Source: Flaccisagitta enflata (Eukaryota; Chaetognatha; Sagittoidea; Aphragmophora). From it: a stretch of 64,000 bases of DNA. The stretch is taken from contig OZ231127.1 in assembly GCA_965153355.1 (NCBI GenBank), positions 67,890,001 to 67,954,000 of the forward strand, in the 5' to 3' direction. Positions 1 through 8,945 of this stretch are shown piece after piece; position 1 is the stretch's first letter, and each line of letters starts with the position of its first letter. The notes beneath the pieces are model-generated. The model was not told where the DNA came from. It saw only the letters and a list, made by a program, of their open reading frames with translations, and did no database searches. Made by a program: the position numbers and the translations under genes.

Positions 1-104
1 TTTTAGGACCTTATAGGACTAGGTCACCTTGGGTCATTCAAAGTCAATTTAAGTCATCTTAAGTGTTTCATGTCTCGCATGTGACTTTTAGGTCTTGGCC
101 TTGT
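1..104 (-). mobile_element. HP-L element, 5' end only (cut by window edge)
   Basis: Read on the minus strand this begins AACAAGGCC, then a CCAAGACCTAAAAGTCAC tag region, and continues into short GGTCA/AAGTCA-type repeats. The same 5' end starts the long elements at 21091 and ends the one at 38067-39927. The hairpin end lies outside the window. Its tag (AGTCACATGC) has decayed from AGTCGCGTGC by CpG-type transitions. Confidence 0.6.
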
Positions 105-297
105 TCATTAGTTTCTTAGTTCAAAAAAGCATGACTCCCAAAAAATCGCCAATGATAAAGTGAGAATAATTCCTCCTTGACACTTACTAAATATCCCATG
201 GAAGAAAAGGAAAAGGATTTTTTTCATAGAAAAAAATGAGAAAAGAAAAATGAAAGAAAGAAAAAGGGAAAGAGGAAAGAAGGAAAGAAAGGAAGAA

Positions 298-628
298 AAC
301 AAGGTCAAGGACTTAAGTCGCATGCGTCAGCACAAATAAAGTCTGGCAGACAGACAGACAAACCACTTTTTAGTCGCAGACACGCGACTCTCCACCTCGC
401 CGTGTCGGTCGGTATGTCAACCATCCGCAACTGGATTGCCGTGTATCCGGCCTTGTTTTCAAAAAAACAAATCAACTAGCTGTCTACTTCTCCAAGTTTC
501 TTTTTCTATTATTCAGGGACATAAAAAACGTAATAAACCGTTTTTAAAACCTTTCCGTGATGGACGGACCGATGGACCGATGGACTGACCAAAAAGTGGG
601 TTAAAGAGTCGCATAGCATGCGACTAAG
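298..628 (+). mobile_element. HP-C element, interrupted by an HP-B copy
   Basis: The element starts AACAAGGTC and carries the tag AGTCGCATGC, a GACA run, a body, GGACGGACC-type tetranucleotides and a 3' hairpin AGTCGCATAGCATGCGACT. The intact paralogue at 54309-54585 has the same body without the 91-bp block at 367-457, so that block is a later insertion. Tag and both hairpin arms share the GCATGC variant where the paralogue has GCGTGC in all three places. Confidence 0.75.
367..457 (-). mobile_element. HP-B element nested in HP-C
   Basis: On the plus strand it reads TTTTTAG, hairpin (AGTCGCAGACACGCGACT), CCGTGTCGGTCGGT, a short body, then GTATCCGGCCTTGTT. It is 91 bp, shorter than the ~150-bp B copies at 7724 and 41876, because much of the body between the GTCY tract and the tag is absent. 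Its insertion into HP-C shows B was active after C. Confidence 0.75.
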
Positions 629-1300
<672 letters not shown>

Positions 1301-1450
1301 ATGGCGGAGACATTGATTCGTCATCGTCGGGACAATGTTCCATCATATGATCTCGTCATCATGATTTTCGCCACAATTGCTGTCATTGTCCTCTGTCATG
1401 GGTTCGGATTTTTATTCAATCCTTTCTTAAGAAAAGCATCACTTTTCCCC
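1301..1450 (+). CDS. Candidate first coding exon of a small membrane protein
   Basis: An ATG in a near-ideal Kozak context (GCCAACATGGCGG) opens a 50-codon frame starting MAETLIRHRRDNVPSYD. A hydrophobic segment follows at about residues 18-42 (LVIMIFATIAVIVLCHGFGF), then a basic FLRKAS. Basic residues before the segment and a single helix suggest a signal anchor. A possible GTTAGT donor sits at 1451, after codon 50 (phase 0). Beyond it the frame becomes F/S-rich and looks intronic. I do not recognise the family and found no convincing second exon. The frame could also be chance, but start context, codon pattern and hydropathy together favour a real exon. Confidence 0.45.
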
Positions 1451-1706
1451 GTTAGTTTTAATTTTATATCATTTTTTTTCTCTTCATCTTTTTTCCCGTT
1501 TAATCTGCTAGCTAGCTTCCTAAATAAACTTTTACATTCTCGAACGTATACATGGTCGAATTATGCAATCTGGCACAACTGTAGGGCGAAGGGATGGTTT
1601 TTTTTTAGCCACCCGTGTCGTAGAGGTTGGCTAATAAAGTTTTCGTCTCATCGTAGTTCATACATTAAAGATAATTTCGGAATTGTTGTTAAATGGAAAA
1701 GAGAAA

Positions 1707-1890
1707 AACGAGGCCATTAGACCAAAAGACTGAAAGGCTTAAAAACCAAAAGACTTAACTTAAAATGACTTAAAATGGCGTAAAACAACAAAAAAAGGCA
1801 AAGGGTTACCGACAGACAGACGGACCAACCAACCGACCGACCGACAGACGGACAGAGTGGGTTGTAGAGTCACGTGCTCGCGACTAAAAA
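1707..1890 (+). mobile_element. HP element (A/L-like) with degenerate 5' end
   Basis: The 5' side reads AACGAGGCC followed by ATTAGACCAAAAGACT, with AAAATGACTT-type repeats in the body. A GACAGACGGACC tract and GGTTGTAGAGTCACGTGC...GCGACTAAAAA hairpin end follow. The usual TCGCGTGC tag near the 5' end is not visible. Confidence 0.6.
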
Positions 1891-2907
1891 GACGTAAAAA
1901 CTAATTGATGCAGAAAGAAGTAGACTAGTTATTAAAAAGCAATTGTTCAAATGCATCTTTAAGTAATTGTTTATCAAAGCGATGGATAGAAAACAAAAAA
2001 ACAACTAATTGGAACTAATGTGTGAATGGCAATTGATGATGATGAAGATTGTAATTTCATAAGAAACACAATGGTACATTGGATAATACAATGTAGCTAG
2101 TTGCATCAACGACTCAAAGATTACTAGATTCCAGTATAACATTGAAGTATTTTTTAAAAAAACATAAGGTGAGCTTGATTGTCGAATTTCCGATGATAAG
2201 AGGCAACATAGGTCAAAACAGTGAACTAGTTTGATTGAAATGTGATTCCTTCTTGCCTGAAAATAGATGGGTGACTTACCCTCAATGTAGGTGGAGTTTA
2301 AAAAAAGGGGCAAAAATGAGGTCAATTTTCCATGTTATGAGCAATTGAAGAAAAAGAAAGAATTTTCAGTGAATAGTCTTACTGTAATGGATTAATTTAA
2401 AGACTATCACAAAAACATAAAGGCACAAAAACCACCTTTTTGATGGCACAGTAACACAAAAGTCTGGGTTTAGCCTCCTAATCAGTTCTACTAGATGCTA
2501 GTAAGTGCAGTTTTTCATAAGAACAATCTTGGTTGGCAAAGAAATGAATTATGCTTCGGTCAAAATTTCCCATTTCACAGAATTTTTACCAATGAAACAT
2601 AGCTGAGGATATCGATCACTAATCTTACATCGAAATCAGTATTCCAAAGTGGTCAGTTCATTGAGAGGTAATCATCATAGAAGCAGTGCAGTCGTTCTGA
2701 CTCAAAATTGGCTTAAAACAATTATAAATAATCCACCACAACAATTTGAAAGTCACTATCAATTTTCTTTTGTCCACTATAACTTATTTTCCCATGACCA
2801 GTATGAATGGACCTTTCCTCCCCTCCGTAGATCTTAATTCTTGAATAATGGCTGCCTGTGGGCAAATGAATATGTGAAATTAACCAAGCCTCATATCAAA
2901 GCTATAT
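1891..2907. other. AT-rich non-coding stretch downstream of the NLR gene
   Basis: No transposon ends, tandem repeats or convincing open frames. It lies 3' of the minus-strand NLR gene and probably holds its 3' untranslated region and flank. Confidence 0.4.
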
Positions 2908-2913
2908 TTTAAT
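2908..2913 (-). terminator. Candidate polyadenylation signal (ATTAAA) of the NLR gene
   Basis: ATTAAA on the minus strand about 36 nt after the TAA stop of the NLR gene. It is the commonest variant of AATAAA. Position and strand fit, but a six-base match in AT-rich DNA is weak evidence. Confidence 0.3.
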
Positions 2914-2948
2914 TTAAAAAATCATTTAAAAGCAGTTTTGAATCTTTT

Positions 2949-4577
2949 TTAGCAAAATTTTGCCAAATCTTCAGCACATCCTATTAGCATTTGGTGCTTT
3001 GCTGGTGCTGGTGCAATAAAAAAATGCTTATTAGACTCGAATAACAACACCAATTTCTCGCCTTCATAAGCATGGCACGCTAACGATCTTGGACCTCCAA
3101 GGTAAGTACAGCAAGGTAAGCCATCGGGGCAAAATAATCCAAATTGAAAGGTATTCCCTCTTACAAATATTAATGGATCGATCGGCCATTGTCGAAGAAA
3201 TACTCCTGGTTGGGTATCCCAAAGTCTATCACATTTTAACAGTTGACGACTCTCACGCTTCAGCTCCTCCGCACTTTTGCTTACAAATGAGGTAAACATG
3301 GAAAAGTCCGAGGAAACTCTATCAGGATATGTTTGATGTGCCAGCGTTTCCATGACACTTTTCAAATCTGGGCAATTGTCCCAATTTACCCAGTCTGTGT
3401 ACACGCAGCAGAGGTCAAGGACAACGTTCCCTGGCTTAGCTTCAGCAACCAGGTGAGCAGCAGAGATGATTATCTTGCAAACTGAAGCAATTCGCACCGT
3501 ATTTTCAATTTTACCTACATTCAAACATCGCAGTATGCCAAGAAATGCACGGAATGTTTGGGAAGTTGGACTCGTAAATATGGCGCGTGAGAGCAAGTGG
3601 GAGTGCTTGGAGGGTTTTTTATCACGATATAGAACTGGTTTATGAAGGTGGTTAAAGCGTCCCCTCGCTAGATAAAAAGCGACTATTATATCGCGGAGAT
3701 TTTGGTGATGGAAGCGAAGCACCTCAATGAATCCGTCTTCATAGGGTTTGGACTCTACAGCAAACCAACTCAACTTTAGTATGAAATCTGTTGGAGACAA
3801 ACGGTTTTCTCTTGCGGCGCAGTTGAAACAGACGCCCATTTCACGCTTGACGTCATTTAGGTTCAAGTCGTTGCTACCACCCAGAATGTCATCACTCAGC
3901 CGAAAGATAGCGTAGCCAAGAGCCAAGACATGTTGCTCAACGTCAGTTTGTTGCAACAAGGCAAATGACTGTGCAGCGACTAACTTCTTCACCCTAAGCT
4001 GTACTTTCACTTGGTCAGCAAGATTCCCCGCAATTTCTCGTTCATGTTCATACTTCATCAAAAGAGCCTTCAATGTGAAACCCAGCGCCCTCAATAGTAA
4101 TTCGATGCTGTTGGTGACCTTGGCGCGGAAATCATCTTTGATGTAAAGAGCGCATAACATCACGAGAAAAAAAGGGATTTTCGCCATTTCGGAAACTGGA
4201 AATGATTCCTTGCGCATCTGATTGAAATGAGTTGTACGTTCTTCCCACTCATGACTTCGTTGATCAGGTTGTGGTTGATTTCTTGAAAATTGACGCTCTA
4301 CGTAGTCATCGACTTGAGCTTCATCCAAATGCTTGATGTGAAAATGCGCTGTGTCTCCAGCCTCAAGACCGACAGGTCGCGTGAGAAGAATCATGGGAAC
4401 GTTGGCTAAAAACTTGGGCTTGTCGTCTTCTGGAAAGAAAACAATTTGTAAGGCTTTTTTCGTGTTGCCTGAAGCCTCGTCGAAACCGTCAAAAATGAAC
4501 AAAACTCGCTTATCATCCAATAGTTTGGGAAGGTTTGATTTGATGCATTCCGAGGATACTATGTTTGCCGAGTCACT
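2949..4577 (-). CDS. NLR gene exon 2: Walker B to C-terminus
   Basis: The 1629-nt open frame starts after TTGCAG at AGT GAC TCG and stops at TAA (2951-2949). In order it encodes Walker B (VLFIFDGFDEA), the sensor-1 strand MILLTRP, HLDEAQVDDYVERQF (the usual post-sensor helix), a proline motif IPFFLVMLCALY typical of the NACHT helical domain, and FRFHHQNLRDIIVAFYLARG, the counterpart of the 'F-H-lQEylAA-yl' motif of NLRs. The last ~230 residues (AEELKRESRQLL... DLAKFC) match no repeat I can recognise and lack LxxLxL periodicity. This is a complete C-terminus, not a truncation, because the frame is open to a single stop followed by a possible polyA signal. Confidence 0.88.
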   Translation of the reverse strand, partial: SDSANIVSSECIKSNLPKLLDDKRVLFIFDGFDEASGNTKKALQIVFFPEDDKPKFLANVPMILLTRPVGLEAGDTAHFHIKHLDEAQVDDYVERQFSRNQPQPDQRSHEWEERTTHFNQMRKESFPVSEMAKIPFFLVMLCALYIKDDFRAKVTNSIELLLRALGFTLKALLMKYEHEREIAGNLADQVKVQLRVKKLVAAQSFALLQQTDVEQHVLALGYAIFRLSDDILGGSNDLNLNDVKREMGVCFNCAARENRLSPTDFILKLSWFAVESKPYEDGFIEVLRFHHQNLRDIIVAFYLARGRFNHLHKPVLYRDKKPSKHSHLLSRAIFTSPTSQTFRAFLGILRCLNVGKIENTVRIASVCKIIISAAHLVAEAKPGNVVLDLCCVYTDWVNWDNCPDLKSVMETLAHQTYPDRVSSDFSMFTSFVSKSAEELKRESRQLLKCDRLWDTQPGVFLRQWPIDPLIFVRGNTFQFGLFCPDGLPCCTYLGGPRSLACHAYEGEKLVLLFESNKHFFIAPAPAKHQMLIGCAEDLAKFC

Positions 4578-5813
4578 CTGCAAAAAAAAAAAAAAAGAAA
4601 AGAAATAGTAATAATGATGATAATAACAAAGGAAAAAAGATAAAGAAATAAGGCTTTGGCATCAAACAAATTCAACATTGGGCAATTACATGAAATCGAA
4701 GCAAAAATACCGCATAGTCTCCTCCCGCTATAGCCTGTACTGGATCAAAGAGTATCCGCCTGTAACGGACAAATGAATGATGGCCCTTTTATGTCACTTC
4801 CTCTAATTCTTTATATTGGTAATACTGATACAAGGGACCCCCGATAACAGATGAGATTGGCTAGTCCCTTGACAACCGTTATAAACATGCAGTTGAACCC
4901 GTACATAGTTTCCTCCCGATATACTGGCTCAAAGAGTTAGCGGGGTTCAACTGCATTTTTAGTCGCGTGCTACGCGACTCTACACCCCGCTTTGTCCGTC
5001 GGTCGGTCTGTCACATTTTACTTTTTTATGACTTTTATCTTTTGACCCTACTGCTCCTGCCTAAATGGTCTGGTGACCTGAAATATGGCCCCTGCCCACC
5101 CGCACGCGGCTGGGGTAGCCGTGTATCCGGCCTTGTTTTCATTTTCCTCTTGTTTCAAACTTGTCGACATTACCTTCATTTCCAAGAAAAAAAATTCAGC
5201 ATTAATCTAGATCTATTTGCAACTGCAGACCCAATTACAATTAACCTACTTGCAACGCCATTTCGATTGCTTTCGCCATCATTTGTATTGAATTTGGGTG
5301 TTCTAATTCGACGGTTTTGAGATCGACTCTGACGATGGCATCAAAACACTTCGTCAACTCCTCGTCTTCTCGGGACCAATCCAAGCAAATCTTTTTTGAC
5401 GCTGTCGTCTTCCCCATCCCGCCGTCGCCGACGATCACGAATCGGCGGTTTCCGGCCTCCATTTGATTCGTCAGCAGCATCTTGAATTCTTCAAACTCGG
5501 GCTTGGATTTGTATGGGGGTCTCGGAGGGAAGCAGTTGTCGTTCAAGGTTTGCTCACAATGGATGTTAATGTAAATGTCGTCCATGTCGCATTGGTAATC
5601 GTAGAATGGTAGTTTGAACGTGTTGTACGTTTTGTAATAACGTTTCGTCGTATCGATGAGAAGACTCTTGAATTCTTGGTAGGTCATTGACGGGTTTTGA
5701 TTGTGCGCAATCGGAGGAATGGTGATGTGTTGATTTATCATCGTCCCGGCTGTGTTAATATCCCCACGGACCTTGACGTCGGTCAAATTCGCTGTCACCG
5801 TGCCTGGCTCCAT
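2949..5813 (-). CDS. NACHT-domain NLR-like protein (two coding exons, about 730 aa)
   Basis: STAND-class NTPase of the NACHT family; animal relatives act as cytosolic sensors in innate immunity or cell death. Coding exons are 5813-5250 and 4577-2949 on the minus strand. The donor (CAA|GTAGGT at 5249) and acceptor (poly-pyrimidine then TTGCAG, ending at 4578) are both phase 0, so 188 and 542 codons join in frame. Residues 129-137 form the P-loop GDGGMGKTT, 213-223 Walker B (VLFIFDGFDEA), 251-256 the sensor-1 motif ILLTRP. The ATG context is AGAAATGG, and an acceptor-like CTCTCAG lies 2 nt upstream of the ATG, so a non-coding 5' exon is likely. No CARD, Death or Pyrin domain and no leucine-rich repeats are visible, so partner domains may be absent or on unseen exons. 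The intron hosts transposons, but the reading frame is intact. Confidence 0.88.
4890..4954. mobile_element. Small fold-back of the GCAGTTGAACCC family
   Basis: Left end GCAGTTGAACCCGTACA and right end GCGGGGTTCAACTGC are inverted copies. The same termini bound 10101-10276 and, with divergence, about 51537-51727. An HP-A copy starts 2 bp downstream. Confidence 0.55.
4956..5137 (-). mobile_element. HP-A element in the NLR intron
   Basis: Full-length type copy. Plus-strand order is TTTTTAG, hairpin (AGTCGCGTGCTACGCGACT), CTACACCCCGCTTTGTCC, GTCGGTCGGTC, CTGCTCCTGCCCAAATGG, CCTGCCCACCCGCACGCG, GTGTATCCGGCCTTGTT. It is in the same orientation as the host gene, so it would be transcribed tag-first in the pre-mRNA. 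Confidence 0.8.
5250..5813 (-). CDS. NLR gene exon 1: N-terminus to P-loop
   Basis: 188 codons from ATG (5813-5811) to CAA, then donor GTAGGT. The first ~35 residues (MEPGTVTANLTDVKVRGDIN...) are short alternating hydrophobic/polar strands. Residues 45-110 contain Y/F/D-rich helical sequence with no known adaptor domain. RRFVIVGDGGMGKTTASKK supplies the strand and P-loop (GxxGxGKT), and SREDEELTKCFDAIVRVDLK is the usual following strand. The exon boundary between P-loop and Walker B is unusual for vertebrate NLRs, which keep NACHT on one large exon. Confidence 0.85.
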
Positions 5814-5844
5814 TTCTGAGAGAAAAAAGAGTGAGAGAAAAGGA

Positions 5845-5880
<36 letters not shown>

Positions 5881-6185
5881 CAGAGTATGATCATTTTTGT
5901 GATTTTTCAGGTGTTTTGCACCACCGTGCACCTTTCTCGCGAAAAAAGAAGTCGATTTATGTCCTAATAGCATCATTTCATTTTGAAACTCACCTCTCCT
6001 CCACTTTGGTTAGAATTTTCTTATTAACTTATTCATGACAGTTATTTCAGCAAAAAATAGTTATCGATTCTGTTTCATATCATGGGGAAAACGGTAACTA
6101 ATCACGCAAACACTGACGTAAGCAGTTGTCAACATTTCCTCCCTCGTTTTGACTTTGATAAAAAAAAAGGTGGATCCTTGAAATC
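5814..6185. other. Upstream region of the NLR gene, with a short (GA)n tract
   Basis: On the minus strand the (CT)n tract (complement of 5848-5878) followed by TTTTTTCTCTCAG forms a good branch/acceptor region just before the ATG, which suggests a 5' untranslated exon further upstream. I cannot place that exon or a promoter. Confidence 0.4.
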
Positions 6186-6844
6186 AACAAGGCCGGATAC
6201 ACGGCTACACTAGTCGCGTGCGGATTTGGCAGGAGCAGTGCCGAAGAAGGTCACTAGGGCATCTGGGCAGGAGCTGTATGCTCAAAAGGCTCAAAAACGC
6301 CGAAAAAGTAACAAGTCATCCAAGGATCGCACATGGTCAGCGGTGTCCGATGCCCTGCTCAGAGTGATCAGCAGAAGAAGTGGAGTGAGAGCAGGTCAGC
6401 GGCCCAAAAGGGCCGATGTCCTGTAGGACACGGGGGTGAATTTCCATTCGTCTTGAGAGGGCATATATGTGAGGCCTTATTAGCAAGTTTCGATGATATT
6501 CAATGGGAATTTTGCATTATTTTCAATTTTGCATCAATTTTCCATGTTATTCAATGGGAAACATGCATCTTTTTGTCTTTTTGTAAATTTTCCATGTTAT
6601 TTAATGGGAAGTTTGCATTTTGTCAATTTCCCATGTTATTTGATGGGAATTTGAGGCTTGAGAAGCTGGGGGGGGGCGGACGGACGGTCAGGACATCGGT
6701 CCTTAGCTTTGGGGCCGCTGCCCAAAAAGGGGACCGACCGACCATCCGACCGACCAAACGACCGACCGACCAGCTGACCAACCGACCAACCGACCGACGG
6801 ACCGACATAGCGGGGTGTAAAGTCGCGTTGCACGCAACTAAAAA
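6186..6844 (+). mobile_element. HP-A element with nested family-F element
   Basis: Starts AACAAGGCCGGATACACGG with tag AGTCGCGTGCGG. Its body runs to AAAAAGTAAC, is interrupted by F (6314-6729), and resumes at the GACC tract (6730-6800), ending GGTGTAAAGTCGCGTTGCACGC...AACTAAAA. Open frames of up to 227 aa across it are transposon-derived and not genes. Confidence 0.75.
6314..6729 (+). mobile_element. Family F fold-back element (nested in HP-A)
   Basis: Begins AGTCATCCAAGGATCGCACA and GGTCAGCGG. The left arm is CAGCGGCCCAAAAGGGCCGA then TGTCCTGTAGGACAC. The right end is GGACATCGG...TTTGGGGCCGCTGCCC. The core is a tandem repeat of a ~60-bp unit containing TTTTCCATGTTATTCAATGG (about 6530-6650). 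Confidence 0.7.
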
Positions 6845-7029
6845 TCGGCCAACCAGCCAATCAACTATTCAACTAGATCAAGAGTATCGACCAATCGCTG
6901 CCAATCTCCTTAAATTAAGGACGAATTGCGAAATACTGATTTCTTATCACAAGCTGACTTTCAACCTTATCTACGGGATCAGAATATATTTTCTGAAAAA
7001 TGGAAATGGTTTTTGACTGAGCAAGTGCA

Positions 7030-7668
7030 CAACACTCAACACTGTGCTTTTAAAGCAATTCTGAGTGAAAAGTCATATAACGGTGGGTTTTTCTGCATTT
7101 TTGAGTAGTATTGGGGTGTAAGAGCATGTAACTAGCAAAAACAAAATCATTCCCTGAGCGCTTTTTTAGTAACCTTCAAAATCAGAAAAAAATAGACTTA
7201 ATTTCAATGCAGATTTTTCTGGGATGTGTTGACTAAATTTCTGAATCTATATTGTTAATCTATGCAAAATTCCCTTTCATTTGATAGGTCGCACTCTATA
7301 CTTTTGCAAAGAATTAAAATTTTCATTTTTTGAGTCACCGTTACAAAAAAGTAACGGTGGCTCAAAATATGAAAACCTGATTTCTATATAAAACCATAAA
7401 GTGTGACCTATCAAATGAAAGGAAATTTTGTATAGAATAACAATATGGAATCAAAAAATGAGCCAATATAACTCATTAGAATCTGCATTACAAATAGGTT
7501 TAATTTTTTTCTGTTTTGAAGATTACTCAAAAAGCGCTCGGGGAATGATATTATTTTTGCTAGTTACATGCTCTTACATCCCAATACTGCTCAAAAATGC
7601 AGAAAACCCCACAGTTATATGACTTTCCACTGAGAATTTTTTTTAAAAGCACAGTGTCAAACACATAC
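7030..7668. mobile_element. ~0.63-kb near-palindromic element
   Basis: The left arm (CACTGTGCTTTTAAAGC..., GTAAGAGCATGTAACTAGC) is mirrored on the right (GCTAGTTACATGCTCTTAC ... TTAAAAGCACAGTG). The arms are about 290-310 bp and meet at a 57-bp central hairpin around GTCACCGTTAC / GTAACGGTGGC (7318-7374). No coding capacity: a MITE or fold-back element. Confidence 0.75.
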
Positions 7669-7723
7669 TAGACAATCAAAAACATGAAAAGAAACTGTGT
7701 AAATGTGTAAATATTCTTTCTTC

Positions 7724-7877
7724 TTTTTAGTCGCGGACACGCAACTCTACACCTTGCCGTGTCGGTCGGTCCGTCGGTCCGTCTGTCGATCTGTCTATTT
7801 CTGAATTGTGAGCGTTTTTTGCATTACTGCTCCTGCCCAACCGTCCGCGACTGGATTGCCATGTATCCGGCCTTGTT
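7724..7877 (-). mobile_element. HP-B element
   Basis: TTTTTAG then AGTCGCGGACACGCAACT hairpin, CCGTGTCGGTCGGTCC, body with TGCATTACTGCTCCTGCCC, tag complement CCGTCCGCGACT, and CCGGCCTTGTT. The tag (AGTCGCGGA) is the exact complement of the hairpin's outer arm. Confidence 0.8.
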
Positions 7878-8085
7878 TTCTAATTCTTTCAGCTTAAAAA
7901 AAAATCAATAGCTAGATTCATCATATGACATTATGACATGATTTTATCACATGTAGGGTCACATGACTCCTATCAGTCATGACTCTATGACGTGACATCA
8001 TCCATCATTGATCATTGGACGCAAACTCTAAAACGGATCAGGACGTGACTAAAGCAAAGTGACAATGACCCCAACGCGGATGCTG

Positions 8086-8088
<3 letters not shown>

Positions 8089-8176
<88 letters not shown>
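8089..8176 (+). repeat. (GA)n microsatellite
   Basis: About 43 uninterrupted GA units followed by a short (CA)n. Confidence 0.97.
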
Positions 8177-8180
<4 letters not shown>

Positions 8181-8267
8181 ACACACAGAAATTTAAAAAG
8201 AAAGCAAGTAGGATGACTAACTGCAATAGAATAATACAAAATGTGGCTCCCATGAAAAGTCTCAAAA

Positions 8268-8345
8268 ACCACGTGACAGCCTCAACTCAGTCACGTGACA
8301 GCCTCACATCAGTCACGTGACAGCCTCATATCGATCACGTTATCC
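8268..8345 (+). repeat. 22-bp minisatellite containing CACGTG
   Basis: Three copies of a unit close to CACGTGACAGCCTCANNTCA plus a fourth degraded one. Each carries the palindrome TCACGTGA, a canonical E-box. No promoter evidence is visible. Confidence 0.7.
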
Positions 8346-8510
8346 GATTCATAGAAAGTCACAAACCTTTTCAGAGTCTGCATGACGTCACTCTCTTTTG
8401 GCGGGCATCAGAGGCGGAAGAGAACAAAGGATGGCGTAAAAGTGAAGGAAAGAAAGCTATAAAAAGACAGAGAGAAAGAAAAAAGAAAGGAAGAATGAGA
8501 TGAAAAAGAG

Positions 8511-8511
8511 T

Positions 8512-8595
<84 letters not shown>

Positions 8596-8684
8596 AAAAG
8601 AAAAAAGAAGAAAGAAAGGGAGAGAGGAAGAAAGGAAGAAAGAAGCTAAGAGAGGAAGAGAGAAAGAAAGAAAGAAAGAAAGAC

Positions 8685-8755
<71 letters not shown>

Positions 8756-8862
8756 CAGAAAGAAAGAAAATTGAAGAAAAAAGAGAGGAGAGAAAGATAG
8801 ATAGAAAGAAACAAAAGAAGAAACAAGAGAAAGAAAGAAAGACAGAAAGAAAGAATGAAAAA

Positions 8863-8929
<67 letters not shown>

Positions 8930-8945
8930 TAGACAGAAAGGAAGA
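8511..8945 (+). repeat. (GAAA)n tract with imperfections
   Basis: Long GAAA tetranucleotide arrays separated by GAGAGG/GAAGAA patches. The 250-aa serine/phenylalanine/leucine frame on the opposite strand is purely the repeat. Confidence 0.95.

Larger units (their letters stand above)
4578..5249 (-). other. NLR intron carrying transposon copies
   Basis: A 672-bp intron bounded by GTAGGT and a T-rich TTTGCAG. It holds an HP-A copy (4956-5137), a small fold-back with GCAGTTGAACCC ends (4890-4954) and a degraded relative of that element at about 4700-4890 (CTCCTCCCGCTATAGCC, GTAACGGACAAAT, GGACCCCCGATAACAG words). Confidence 0.75.

Noticed and set aside
6333-7016. 227-aa plus-strand frame
   Set aside because: Runs through HP-A, family F and the GACC tract; composed of transposon sequence (RPTDQLTNRPTDRR).
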